Shown piece by piece: positions 8,464 to 16,146 of a stretch of 64,000 nucleotides of DNA. Every line of letters begins with the position of its first letter. The first letter of the stretch is position 1. The position numbers were made by a program, and so were the translations under genes. Below the pieces are notes generated by a model. The model did not search any database and was not told the DNA's origin. It was given only the letters and a program-made list of their open reading frames with translations. The stretch spans positions 62,001 through 126,000 of the forward strand of contig NZ_JNYY01000018.1 of the NCBI RefSeq assembly GCF_000716785.1, read 5' to 3'. Source of the DNA: Amycolatopsis vancoresmycina. Its GTDB lineage: Bacteria > Actinomycetota > Actinomycetes > Mycobacteriales > Pseudonocardiaceae.

Positions 8464-10098
8464 GTGGAAATCCTGACGCTGATGGGCGTGCTCGCGGGCT
8501 CCCTCGCGCTGACCGCGCTCGCCCGGCGCTGCAACCTGTCCGCGCCGCTGCTGGTGGTGGTCGTCGCGCTCGGCGTCGCGCTCATCCCCGGGGTGCCGCG
8601 GCTGGAACTGGAACCCGAGCTGGTCCTCACCGTGGTCCTGCCACCACTGCTCTACTCGACGTCGCTCGAGAGCTCCGTGACGCACTTCAGGACGAACCTG
8701 CGGCCGATCGTCGCGCTCGGCGTGGTGCTGGTCGGCGTGACCGCGGTGGTCGTCGCCGTCGTCGTGCACCTGCTGCTGCCGGACGTGCCGTTCGCGTCGG
8801 CGCTGGTCCTCGGCGCGGTCGTGGCGCCGCCGGACGCGGTGACGGCGGTGGCCATCGGCCGCAAGCTCGGCCTGCCCCGGCGGGTGATGACCGTGCTGAC
8901 CGGCGAAAGTCTGGTGAACGACGCCGCCGCGCTGACGCTGTACAAGGTCGCGCTCGCCGCCGTCGCCGGGATCGCGGGCTCGGCCGGGCACGGGTTCGCG
9001 GTGTTCGGGGTCGCGACCGTGCTGGGCATCGCCGTCGGCCTGGCGATCGGCGGCCTGGTGGTGCTGATCCGGCGGCAGCTCGACGACCCGCTGGTGGAGT
9101 CGGCGTTCGGGATCATCGTGCCGTTCGCCGCGTACGTCACCGCCGAGCACCTGCACCCGTTCAGCGACGACTTCAGCGGTTCGGGCGTGCTCGCCGTCGT
9201 GGCCGCGGGCCTGTACCTCGGCCACCGTTCGGTGTACGCGTCACCGGCCACGCGCATGCAGGACCGGTCCGTGTGGGCGTCGATCGACGTCCTGCTGGAA
9301 GCGCTCGTGTTCGCGTTGATGGGGCTGCAGCTGCCGTTCGTCCTCGAAGACGCCCAGCACGCGGCCCGCGACAACGGGACGCTCGCCCTGGTCGCGGTGG
9401 CCGTGCTCGCGGTGACGATGTTCGTGCGGGTCCCGGCGGTGTTCGTCTCGGCGTACCTGCCGCAGACGGTCCGGCTCTTCGGCCGCGACCGCACGGCGCC
9501 GTCGTGGCGCACGCTGGCGGTGGTGTCGTGGACCGGCATGCGCGGGGTCGTCACGCTCGCCGCCGCGGCCGGTGTCCCGGCGGGCACCCCGGGCCGCGAG
9601 GAGATCCAGCTGTTCGCGTTCACGGTGGCCATCGGGACGGTGCTGATCCAGGGCCTGACGCTGCCGCCGCTGATCCGGGCGCTGAAGGTGGAGGACCCCG
9701 AGGAGGCGTCGCGGGACGAGGCCGAGGAGCTCGCCGCGCGCGAAGTCGCGAAGAAGGCCGCGCAGGAACGGCTGCGCGAGCTCAGCCGCGAGCGGCTGGC
9801 TTCGCTGGACCTGCCCCAGGAGAAGGTCGACCGGCTCAAGGAGCGGCTCCAGCGGCTGATCGACATGCGCTACCGGTTCGCCAAGGCGGCGATCACGCTG
9901 TCCGGCGAGGAGCAGGCCGGCAATCCCCAGGCGCAGTTCGCCAAGGCCCGCCGCGAGCTGCTGATCACCCAGCGCAAGGCGATGATCGAGGAGAACCGCG
10001 CCGGCCGGCTCGACGACGAGGTGCTGCGGAAGGTGCTGCGGGAGCTGGACCTGGAGGAGATGTCGGTGACGACGACCCTCACGAACCGATTGAGCTGA
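8464..10098 (+). CDS. CPA1-family Na+/H+ antiporter
   Basis: A 544-residue protein. About 12 membrane segments (residues 1-410) are followed by a long charged cytoplasmic tail (residues about 410-544) rich in Glu, Arg and Lys. VVAPPDAVTAVAIGRKLGLP and GESLVNDAAALTLY (with the ion-binding Asn-Asp pair) are hallmarks of NhaP/CPA1 antiporters, which exchange Na+ or K+ for protons and support pH and salt tolerance. The GTG at 8464 was chosen because it is preceded by GGAAAG and opens directly into helix 1. The upstream ATG in frame would add about 42 non-conserved residues. Its last 20 bp overlap the end of the convergent LLM fragment. Confidence 0.85.
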   Translation: MEILTLMGVLAGSLALTALARRCNLSAPLLVVVVALGVALIPGVPRLELEPELVLTVVLPPLLYSTSLESSVTHFRTNLRPIVALGVVLVGVTAVVVAVVVHLLLPDVPFASALVLGAVVAPPDAVTAVAIGRKLGLPRRVMTVLTGESLVNDAAALTLYKVALAAVAGIAGSAGHGFAVFGVATVLGIAVGLAIGGLVVLIRRQLDDPLVESAFGIIVPFAAYVTAEHLHPFSDDFSGSGVLAVVAAGLYLGHRSVYASPATRMQDRSVWASIDVLLEALVFALMGLQLPFVLEDAQHAARDNGTLALVAVAVLAVTMFVRVPAVFVSAYLPQTVRLFGRDRTAPSWRTLAVVSWTGMRGVVTLAAAAGVPAGTPGREEIQLFAFTVAIGTVLIQGLTLPPLIRALKVEDPEEASRDEAEELAAREVAKKAAQERLRELSRERLASLDLPQEKVDRLKERLQRLIDMRYRFAKAAITLSGEEQAGNPQAQFAKARRELLITQRKAMIEENRAGRLDDEVLRKVLRELDLEEMSVTTTLTNRLS

Positions 10099-10639
10099 CG
10101 ACCTCCCAGGTCCGCAGCCGCTCTTCGCTCGAACGGATGCCGGTCTGCGAGACGAGGACGTCGGTCGCGCCGGCGTCGTAGTAGCGCTGCAGGCCGTCGA
10201 GGACGGTCTTCTCGTCGCCGATGAGCGCCAGGTCGGCCGGGTGGCCGACGCCTTCCACGTCAAGGATCCGCCGGTACGACGGGATCTGCGCGTAGAAGCC
10301 CATCTGCTCGACGGCGAGCGCCCGGACGGCGTCGGGATCGTCGGTGACAATGGCCGGGACGGCGGCGATGATCCGCTTGCCCGCCGGGAGGGCCGGGACG
10401 ATCTCCTCGGAAAGCGCTCTCGGCCCGGCGAGGAAGGGTGGCGTGCCGTCGGCGAGCTCACCCGTGACGCGCAGCGCCTGCGGCCCCATCGCGGCCACGA
10501 TGATCGGGATGTTCCCGCCACCAGCCACTGTGGACGGACCCGGCGGGTGGGCCCGGACGGTCTCGCCGTCGAAGTCGACGGCTTCCCCGGCGAACACCCG
10601 CTTCAGGACGGTCAGGTACTCGCGCAGGTGCCGGATCGG
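10079..10639 (-). pseudogene. 5'-truncated LLM-class F420-dependent oxidoreductase
   Basis: Only the C-terminal 185 residues or so of a luciferase-like (LLM, F420-dependent) oxidoreductase remain. They run from PIRHLREYLTVLKRVF through IIVAAMGPQALRVTGELADG to GATDVLVSQ. The N-terminal half, with the flavin or F420 barrel entrance and active-site histidine region, is absent. Upstream of about 10639 the frame enters unrelated, low-complexity sequence next to an inverted repeat. I find no N-terminal half elsewhere in the window. A 5' deletion or an element insertion followed by loss is likely. An open frame continues to 10723, so a short chimeric protein could still be made. Confidence 0.7.
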
Positions 10640-10677
10640 CGGCGAAGATTTCCGCCCGGCGCGCGGAGCTGAACACC

Positions 10678-10869
10678 CCCCGCCCTTCCCTGGGGGGCGT
10701 GCCCGGCTCCAGTCTATCGGCACGCACCGACGCCAGCGGCGATTCGCGGCGAATCAGGCCGAGTTATCCACATGCGCCGGCGCTATCCACAGATTTCGGT
10801 GAACAGCGCTTTTGCGCCCCGCGCACCGATACGCTGGAAGCGGGACCGGCCCCCCAGGGAAGGGCGGGG
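10678..10869. repeat. Small element bounded by imperfect ~45-bp inverted repeats
   Basis: The left end (10678-10723) and right end (10826-10869) are inverted copies of each other. They share a perfect core CCCGCCCTTCCCTGGGGGGC, followed by a diverged part reading about GGCTCCAGTCTATCGG on one side and GCTTCCAGCGTATCGG on the other. About 100 bp lie between them. The size and shape resemble a MITE or a decayed mobile end, and it sits at the truncation of the LLM gene. No target duplication could be confirmed. The whole 10640-11082 gap contains no convincing gene. One minus-strand open frame of 66 codons (10764-10964) crosses the right repeat and looks like a gene start disrupted by it. Confidence 0.5.
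10764..10791 (+). other. Two DnaA-box-like sequences
   Basis: TTATCCACA at 10764-10772 is the classical DnaA box, and CTATCCACA at 10783-10791 differs by one base. They are direct repeats 19 bp apart, about two helical turns, inside the small inverted-repeat element. Two boxes are far too few for an origin. They may titrate DnaA or be a conserved part of the element. Confidence 0.4.
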
Positions 10870-11082
10870 CGCGCTCGGGAGTCGGCGGCAGGCCCGGCGT
10901 GCGCGAGCAAGTCGTCGGCGAGGTTGGCGGCGGACCCGGTGTCCCCGGCGGGCAGCGTGGTCATGCACCCAAGTCAGCGAGCGGCGCCAGCGGTTTCCGG
11001 CTTCCCAGGACTTGAGAACCCGAGCGGAGCCCGCGGGTTTCGCCCACTCTGTGGCGAAATACCGATCACCGAGGAGCGTCCC

Positions 11083-11580
11083 ATGTCGCTGACCGAAGTC
11101 ATCGAAGGCACCCGCAAGGCCGTCGACGCGGATCCCCACAACGCCGCCGTCTCCTTCAGCGTCGACCACGTCCTGAAGCCCGGCACCAAGACCGAAGTCG
11201 AAGTGAAAGTGCGGGACCACGCGTTCACCGTCGACGAGCCGGCCGCGCTCGGCGGGACCGACCAGGCCGCCAACCCCGTCGAGTACGCGCTCGCCGCCCT
11301 CGGGTCGTGCCAGGTCATCACGTACCAGTTCTGGGCGGCGAAGCGCGGGATCCCGATCGACTCGATCAAGGTCACCGTCGACGGCGACCTCGACCTGCAC
11401 GGCTTCTTCGGCTTCTCCTTCAACACCCGCCCCGGGTTCGGGGACGTCCGGGTGTCGGTCGAGCTCGAAGGACCGGCGAGCCGGGAGCGCTACGAAGACC
11501 TCAAGCGCGAGGTCGACGAGCACTGCCCGGTGCTCGACCTGTTCCGCAACGAAACGCCCGTCAGCACCAAGCTGACCTAG
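11083..11580 (+). CDS. OsmC family protein
   Basis: A 165-residue OsmC/Ohr-type protein. It has two conserved cysteines, Cys76 (ALGSCQ) and Cys148 (DEHCPV), which in the family form the peroxidatic pair that reduces organic hydroperoxides with lipoyl or other dithiols. The ATG at 11083 has a GAGGAG ribosome site. The longer upstream frame runs through non-coding sequence. Its stop codon and that of the convergent purA share a CTAG tetranucleotide. The exact substrate is uncertain because many OsmC-like proteins of this subgroup are uncharacterised. Confidence 0.88.
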   Translation: MSLTEVIEGTRKAVDADPHNAAVSFSVDHVLKPGTKTEVEVKVRDHAFTVDEPAALGGTDQAANPVEYALAALGSCQVITYQFWAAKRGIPIDSIKVTVDGDLDLHGFFGFSFNTRPGFGDVRVSVELEGPASRERYEDLKREVDEHCPVLDLFRNETPVSTKLT

Positions 11581-12863
11581 ACGAACTGGTGCCGCACGAT
11601 CGTCTGGTCGCGGCCCGGGCCCACGCCGATCGCCGAAATCCGGGCGCCCGACAGCTCTTCCAGGCGCTCGACGTACGCCCGCGCGTTCGCCGGGAGCTCC
11701 TCGAACGTGCGGCACGCCGAAATGTCCTCGAACCAGCCCGGGTGCTCTTCGTAGATCGGGATCGCGTGGTGCACGTCGGTCTGCGTCATCGGCATGTCCT
11801 GGGTGCGGAAGCCGTCGACTTCGTAGCCGACGCACACCGGGACCTTCTCCAGGCCGGACAGCACGTCCAGCTTCGTGAGGAAGTAGTCGGTGATGCCGTT
11901 GACGCGCACCGCGTACCGCGCGATCACCGCGTCGAACCAGCCGGTGCGCCGGGAGCGGCCCGTCGTCACGCCGAACTCGCCGCCCTGCTTGCGCAGGTAC
12001 TCGCCCGACTCGTCGTGCAGCTCGGTCGGGAACGGGCCCGAGCCGACGCGGGTGGTGTACGCCTTCAGGATGCCGAGCACCGTCGTGATGCGGCCCGGGC
12101 CGATGCCCGAGCCCGCGCTCGCGCCGCCGGACGTCGGGTTCGACGACGTCACGAACGGGTACGTGCCGTGGTCGACGTCCAGCAGCGTGCCCTGTGAGCC
12201 CTCCAGCAGCACGGTTTCGCCGCGCTCGAGGGCCTGGTTGAGCTGCAGGCGCGTGTCGGCGATGCGGTGCGCGAACTTCTCGCCGGCCGCCAGCACCTCG
12301 TCGGCGACCTGGTCGGCGTCGAGGGCCTTGCGGTTGTAGACCTTCACCAGCACCTGGTTCTTGAACTCCAGCGCGGCTTCGACCTTCTGCCGGAAGATCT
12401 TCTCGTCCAGCAGGTCCTGCACGCGGACGCCGACGCGGGCGATCTTGTCCTGGTAGCACGGGCCGATGCCGCGGCCGGTGGTGCCGATCTTGCGGCTGCC
12501 GAGGTAGCGCTCGGTGACTTTGTCGATGGCCACGTGGTACGGCATGATCAGGTGCGCGTCGGCCGAGATCAGCAGCTTGGACGTGTCGACGTCCCGCGCT
12601 TCCAGGCCGGACAGCTCCTCGAGCAGCACCCCCGGGTCGACCACCACGCCGTTGCCGATGACGTTGGTCACCCCCGGCGTCAGGATGCCCGACGGGATGA
12701 GGTGCAGGGCGAAGTTCTCGCCGTTCGGCAGGACGACCGTGTGACCGGCGTTGTTGCCGCCCTGGTAGCGGACGACCCACTGGACGCGGTCACCCATCAG
12801 GTCGGTGGCCTTGCCCTTGCCTTCGTCTCCCCATTGGGCACCGATGAGCACGATGGCCGGCAT
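11577..12863 (-). CDS. purA: Adenylosuccinate synthase
   Basis: A 428-residue enzyme of full family length that joins IMP and aspartate with GTP in the first committed step to AMP. GDEGKGK at residues 12-18 holds the catalytic aspartate (Asp14) and GTP loop. His41 lies in the NNAGHT motif. GTTGRGIGPCYQDK, EGSQGTLLDVDHGTYPFVTSSN and the C-terminal ATP/GTP-discriminating region are intact. It is a cytoplasmic housekeeping enzyme. The ATG start lies 75 bp from the divergent unknown gene at 12939. In mycobacteria purA is likewise followed by a divergent conserved gene (from memory). Confidence 0.98.
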   Translation of the reverse strand: MPAIVLIGAQWGDEGKGKATDLMGDRVQWVVRYQGGNNAGHTVVLPNGENFALHLIPSGILTPGVTNVIGNGVVVDPGVLLEELSGLEARDVDTSKLLISADAHLIMPYHVAIDKVTERYLGSRKIGTTGRGIGPCYQDKIARVGVRVQDLLDEKIFRQKVEAALEFKNQVLVKVYNRKALDADQVADEVLAAGEKFAHRIADTRLQLNQALERGETVLLEGSQGTLLDVDHGTYPFVTSSNPTSGGASAGSGIGPGRITTVLGILKAYTTRVGSGPFPTELHDESGEYLRKQGGEFGVTTGRSRRTGWFDAVIARYAVRVNGITDYFLTKLDVLSGLEKVPVCVGYEVDGFRTQDMPMTQTDVHHAIPIYEEHPGWFEDISACRTFEELPANARAYVERLEELSGARISAIGVGPGRDQTIVRHQFV

Positions 12864-12938
12864 GTGACACTCCAGGTGTTCGACGACTGAGGTTAAGTGT
12901 CCCGGACGGACACCGGTGGCGCTGCTAAATGCCGGTGC

Positions 12939-13619
12939 ATGACTGTAACGGAGGACCCGCGGGTGCGCGGAATAGTGGTGGCCTGTGGCGACGAGGCGGC
13001 CGGCTTCGAGGAGGTCGACGACGTCGAGTCGATCCGCGTGCCGAGCCGTCCCGGCAAGGCGGAAATCGACCCCTTGCTGGGCGAACACGATCACCTGGTC
13101 GTGTCGGGCACGGACGCGGACCTCGCCGCCGTCGTGGTGCGGCTGCTGCGGAAGGACGCCGTCTCGGGCGTGTCGGTCGGGTTCGTGCCGTCGTCGCCGG
13201 ACTCGTCCGTGGCCGCGCTCTGGGGGCTGCCGAAGACGCCGCTGCAGGCGCTGGCGCTGGCGTTGCGCGGCGAGGTCGACCCGGTGCCGCTGATCCGCGA
13301 CGACGTCGGCGGCGTGCTCGTCGGGCGCGGGCAGCTGCGGATGGTCCGCGGGGTGGCCTACGCCGACGAGCAGGTGGCGCTGCGCGGGGCCGCCGCGGCC
13401 ATCGAGGTGACGCCGGACCCGGGCGGGCCGGGGATGGCTGTGCGCGTCGTGAAGGGGACGATCTTCAAGCGGCCGTCGACGCTGTACTCGCGAGCGTTCC
13501 AGATCGGCTGCATCCCGACCCGGCCGGTGCGCGACGACGTCGTCTACGAGCGCGCGGTGAACAAGTGGACCTGGTACCGGCACACCGAGGACCTGAGGCT
13601 GGTCCGAGGCGCCGTTTGA
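12939..13619 (+). CDS. Conserved actinobacterial protein of unknown function
   Basis: A 226-residue soluble protein with no signal peptide or membrane segment. The N-terminal half alternates beta strands and acidic loops (RGIVVACGDEAAGFEEV, HDHLVVSGTDADLAAVVVRLL). The C-terminal part is basic with many aromatic residues (KRPSTLYSRAFQIGCIPT, VNKWTWYRHTEDLRLVRG). I do not recognise the family. Its place divergent from purA parallels a conserved mycobacterial gene of similar size. The ATG at 12939 follows TGCCGGTGC, a weak ribosome site. An ATG ten bases upstream is in another frame. Confidence 0.75.
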   Translation: MTVTEDPRVRGIVVACGDEAAGFEEVDDVESIRVPSRPGKAEIDPLLGEHDHLVVSGTDADLAAVVVRLLRKDAVSGVSVGFVPSSPDSSVAALWGLPKTPLQALALALRGEVDPVPLIRDDVGGVLVGRGQLRMVRGVAYADEQVALRGAAAAIEVTPDPGGPGMAVRVVKGTIFKRPSTLYSRAFQIGCIPTRPVRDDVVYERAVNKWTWYRHTEDLRLVRGAV

Positions 13620-13626
13620 CGGACAG

Positions 13627-13649
13627 CAACACGTCACCTATACGTGTTG
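13627..13649. terminator. Hairpin after the unknown gene
   Basis: Arms CAACACGT and ACGTGTTG (8 bp, perfect) around a 7-base loop, starting 8 bp after the stop codon. It could end the upstream transcript or be an operator for the nuclease gene that starts 60 bp further on. Confidence 0.45.
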
Positions 13650-13709
13650 TACGCGCCATTCGCATGCCTCAGGGTTAGCTGTCCCCACTTCTGACACGGA
13701 GGCAGCAAA

Positions 13710-14348
13710 ATGCCAACCAGGCGTGCTGTTCGTCATTCGTTCACCGTGCTTGCGGTCACCGCGGTGCTGTCCGGCACCCTGGCCGGCGTCGCCGACGCGA
13801 CCCCGCCGGGCATCCCGTCGGCGACCACCGCGAAGTCCGAGCTCGCGGCCCTCACCGTCAAGGCCGACGGTTCGCAGACCGGCTACAGCCGCGACAAGTT
13901 CCCGCACTGGATCGACCAGGGCAACAGCTGCAACACCCGCGAAGTGGTGCTGAAGCGCGACGGCACGAACGTGGTGACCGACTCCAGCTGCGCCGCCACC
14001 TCCGGCAAGTGGGTCAGCCCCTACGACGGCGCGACCTGGACGGCGGCGTCCGATGTGGACATCGACCACGTCGTGCCGCTCGCCGACGCGTGGCGCACCG
14101 GCGCGTCGGCGTGGACGACCGCGCAGCGCCAGGCGTTCGCGAACGACCTCACCGACCCGCAGCTGATCGCCGTGACGGACAACGTCAACCAGGAGAAGGG
14201 CGACAAGTCGCCCGACGCGTGGAAGCCGCCGCTGGTCAGCTACTGGTGCACCTACGCGAAGATGTGGGTCGCGGTGAAGTACAAGTTCAAGCTGACGGTC
14301 AACTCGGCGGAGAAAACGGCGCTGACGGACATGCTCGGCCGCTGCTGA
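13710..14348 (+). CDS. Secreted HNH-family nuclease (DUF1524 / GmrSD C-terminal-like)
   Basis: A 212-residue exported protein. A Sec-type signal peptide covers residues 1-30 (basic start, hydrophobic core, cleavage near VADA-TPPG). The mature part carries the HNH-type core VDIDHVVPLADAW (about residues 112-125), followed by DPQLIAVTDNVNQEKGDKSPDAW, in which the Asn and Lys/Asp residues complete the beta-beta-alpha metal nuclease fold. Four cysteines may form disulfides outside the cell. The ATG has a GGAGG ribosome site. Family members are extracellular nucleases used to feed on DNA. No immunity gene is adjacent, which argues against a dedicated toxin. Confidence 0.85.
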   Translation: MPTRRAVRHSFTVLAVTAVLSGTLAGVADATPPGIPSATTAKSELAALTVKADGSQTGYSRDKFPHWIDQGNSCNTREVVLKRDGTNVVTDSSCAATSGKWVSPYDGATWTAASDVDIDHVVPLADAWRTGASAWTTAQRQAFANDLTDPQLIAVTDNVNQEKGDKSPDAWKPPLVSYWCTYAKMWVAVKYKFKLTVNSAEKTALTDMLGRC

Positions 14349-14354
14349 CCCGGC

Positions 14355-14400
14355 CTCGTGAGTGAGAAACAGTGTTCTAACACTGTTTCTCACTCACGAG
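14355..14400. repeat. 46-bp palindrome, copy 2 (different stem)
   Basis: Perfect 22-bp arms (14355-14376 and 14379-14400) around CT. It keeps the outer TCGTGAGTG and inner GTT-CT-AAC of the other copies, but the middle of the stem is AGAAACAGT instead of GTAAGGCGA, and the other arm is fully compensated. It starts 6 bp after the nuclease stop codon and probably terminates that transcript. Confidence 0.85.
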
Positions 14401-14471
14401 ACCAGCACGGGCGCGAAGTCAAGGGGCGTTCGTTGCGGTGCCAGGCTTTGGGACTCCGGTTCGCCTGGTGA

Positions 14472-14536
14472 GACGGCCTTCAGCGCGTGGTTAGCGTCGG
14501 CGGTTGAAGACGCAACCACTCCCGCTGGAGGCCGTC
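14472..14536 (+). promoter_or_regulatory. Leader hairpin that can hide the ribosome site
   Basis: GACGGCCTTCAGC (14472-14484) can pair with GCTGGAGGCCGTC (14524-14536) over 13 positions, with a single G-U wobble. The right arm contains the GGAGG ribosome site of the GTG start at 14539. A small inner hairpin (GGTTG/CAACC, 14502-14517) sits between the arms. If transcription starts upstream of 14472 the structure would block translation of the binding-protein gene until melted. No known riboswitch class is recognised. Confidence 0.45.
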
Positions 14537-14538
14537 CG

Positions 14539-16146
14539 GTGTCCCTGCTTCCCCGTCCCCGCGCTGCCGCGGCCTTGCTCGTCCTGCCCCTGCTGCTGAC
14601 CGCCTGCGCCGCCGCCGGCACCGAACAAGCCGCGTCCGGGCCACCCAAGCCCGGCGGCACCCTGCGCCTGGGCATCTCGTCCGCGCCCGACTGCATCGAC
14701 CCTCAGCAGGTCGCCACGAACGCGTCCATCAACGTCGCCCGCCAGCTCGTCGACTCGCTGACCGACCAGGACCCGAAGACCGGCGAGATCAAGCCGTGGC
14801 TGGCCGAGAAGTGGGAGGGCAACGCCGATTCGACGGCGTTCACCTTCCACCTGCGGCCCGGCGCGACGTTCTCCGACGGCAGCCCGGTCGACGCCGCCGC
14901 CGTGAAGACGAGCTTCGACGGCATCAAGGCCCTCGGCACCAAGGCCCAGCTCGGCTACGGCTACCTCGCCGCGTACAAGGCGTCGACGGTCGTCGGCCCG
15001 CAGACCGTGCGCCTCGAGTTCTCCGCGCCCAGCGCCCAGTTCCTGCAGGCCAGCTCGACGGTGTCACTCGGCGTCCTCGCGCCCGCGGCGTTCAAGAAGA
15101 CGCCGGAACAGCGCTGCCAGGGCGACGGCCTGGTCGGCTCCGGGCCGTTCGTCTTCGAGAGCCTCAAGCAGAACCAGGAAATCGTGCTGGCCAAGCGCAA
15201 GGGCTACGCGTGGGACTCGTCGCTGTTCAAGCACCAGGGCGAGGCATACTTGGACAAGATCGACTACAAGATTGTGCCCGAGCCCGGGGTCCGCACCGGC
15301 AGCCTCGCCTCCGGCCAGCTCGACGCGGCCACCGACATCCAGCCGGTCGACGAGCCCCAGTTCACCGGCAACGGCTTCAGCGAGAACATCCGGCCCAACC
15401 CCGGCGTCGTGTTCAACCTGCACGCCAACACGACCCGCGGGGTGCTCACCGACGAGAAGGTGCGCCAGGCCGTGCTCAAGGGCGTGGACCGCGCCGAGGT
15501 GGTGAACACCGTGCTGACCCCGAACTACAAGGCGGCCACGAGCATCCTCGGGTCGGCGACGCCGCTGGTCAGCGACCTGTCGCAGCAGCTGGCGCACGAC
15601 CAGAAGGGCGCGGCCGCGCTGCTGGACGGCGACGGCTGGGTGCCCGGCGCCGACGGGATCCGCACGAAGAACGGGCAGCGGCTGAGCGCGTCCGTCGTGT
15701 TCTCGCCGGTGTTCAACCAGAACCGCAGCGCGCTGGAACTGATCCAGCAGCAGCTGCGCAAGGTCGGCTTCGACCTGAAGATCGAGCAGCACACCATCGC
15801 CGAGACCACGCAGATCCAGCTGTCCGGCAACTACGACTTCCTCTGGTACAACGTCACCCGCGCCGACCCGGACATCCTGCGCGGCCAGTTCTCCACGAAG
15901 GCCGGCAATCGCAGCAAGCTGGCACCGGGCAACCCGCTCGACACCGCCCTCGACGCCCAGTCGTCCACAGTGGACATCGCGAAGCGCAAGCCGGCCGCCG
16001 ACGAGGCACAGAAGCTCATCATCGAGCACGCCTACGCCATCCCCGTGTTCGAGCTGACCCAGGTCGTCGCGCTGAGCTCGAAGGCGCACGCCGTCGACTT
16101 CGAGGCGTCGTCACGGCTGCAGCTGTTCGACGCGTGGCTGTCGTGA
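14539..16146 (+). CDS. Peptide-type ABC transporter substrate-binding lipoprotein
   Basis: A 535-residue family 5 solute-binding protein (DppA/OppA/NikA type). The N-terminal signal ends in the lipobox LLTAC at about residues 20-24, so it is anchored outside the membrane. GGTLRLGISSAPDCIDPQ begins the mature fold, and FSDGSPVDAAAVKTSFDGI is the family signature. The GTG at 14539 has a GGAGG site. A longer upstream frame starts inside the palindrome and is not real. It is the first gene of an operon with two permeases and a double ATPase, overlapping the next start by GTGA. Likely substrates are oligopeptides or a similar small molecule. Confidence 0.9.
   Translation: MSLLPRPRAAAALLVLPLLLTACAAAGTEQAASGPPKPGGTLRLGISSAPDCIDPQQVATNASINVARQLVDSLTDQDPKTGEIKPWLAEKWEGNADSTAFTFHLRPGATFSDGSPVDAAAVKTSFDGIKALGTKAQLGYGYLAAYKASTVVGPQTVRLEFSAPSAQFLQASSTVSLGVLAPAAFKKTPEQRCQGDGLVGSGPFVFESLKQNQEIVLAKRKGYAWDSSLFKHQGEAYLDKIDYKIVPEPGVRTGSLASGQLDAATDIQPVDEPQFTGNGFSENIRPNPGVVFNLHANTTRGVLTDEKVRQAVLKGVDRAEVVNTVLTPNYKAATSILGSATPLVSDLSQQLAHDQKGAAALLDGDGWVPGADGIRTKNGQRLSASVVFSPVFNQNRSALELIQQQLRKVGFDLKIEQHTIAETTQIQLSGNYDFLWYNVTRADPDILRGQFSTKAGNRSKLAPGNPLDTALDAQSSTVDIAKRKPAADEAQKLIIEHAYAIPVFELTQVVALSSKAHAVDFEASSRLQLFDAWLS

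Noticed and set aside
10764..10791. Replication origin suggested by two DnaA-like boxes
   Set aside because: Only two boxes, no dnaA/dnaN/gyrB neighbours and no AT-rich unwinding region.
10764..10964. Minus-strand 66-codon frame as a real gene
   Set aside because: It crosses the inverted-repeat element, has no ribosome site and no recognisable fold. Noted only as a possible disrupted gene start.
14349..14538. Known riboswitch before the ABC operon
   Set aside because: Conserved cores of TPP, cobalamin, SAM, FMN, glycine and ydaO switches were not seen. Only the simple sequestering hairpin is reported.
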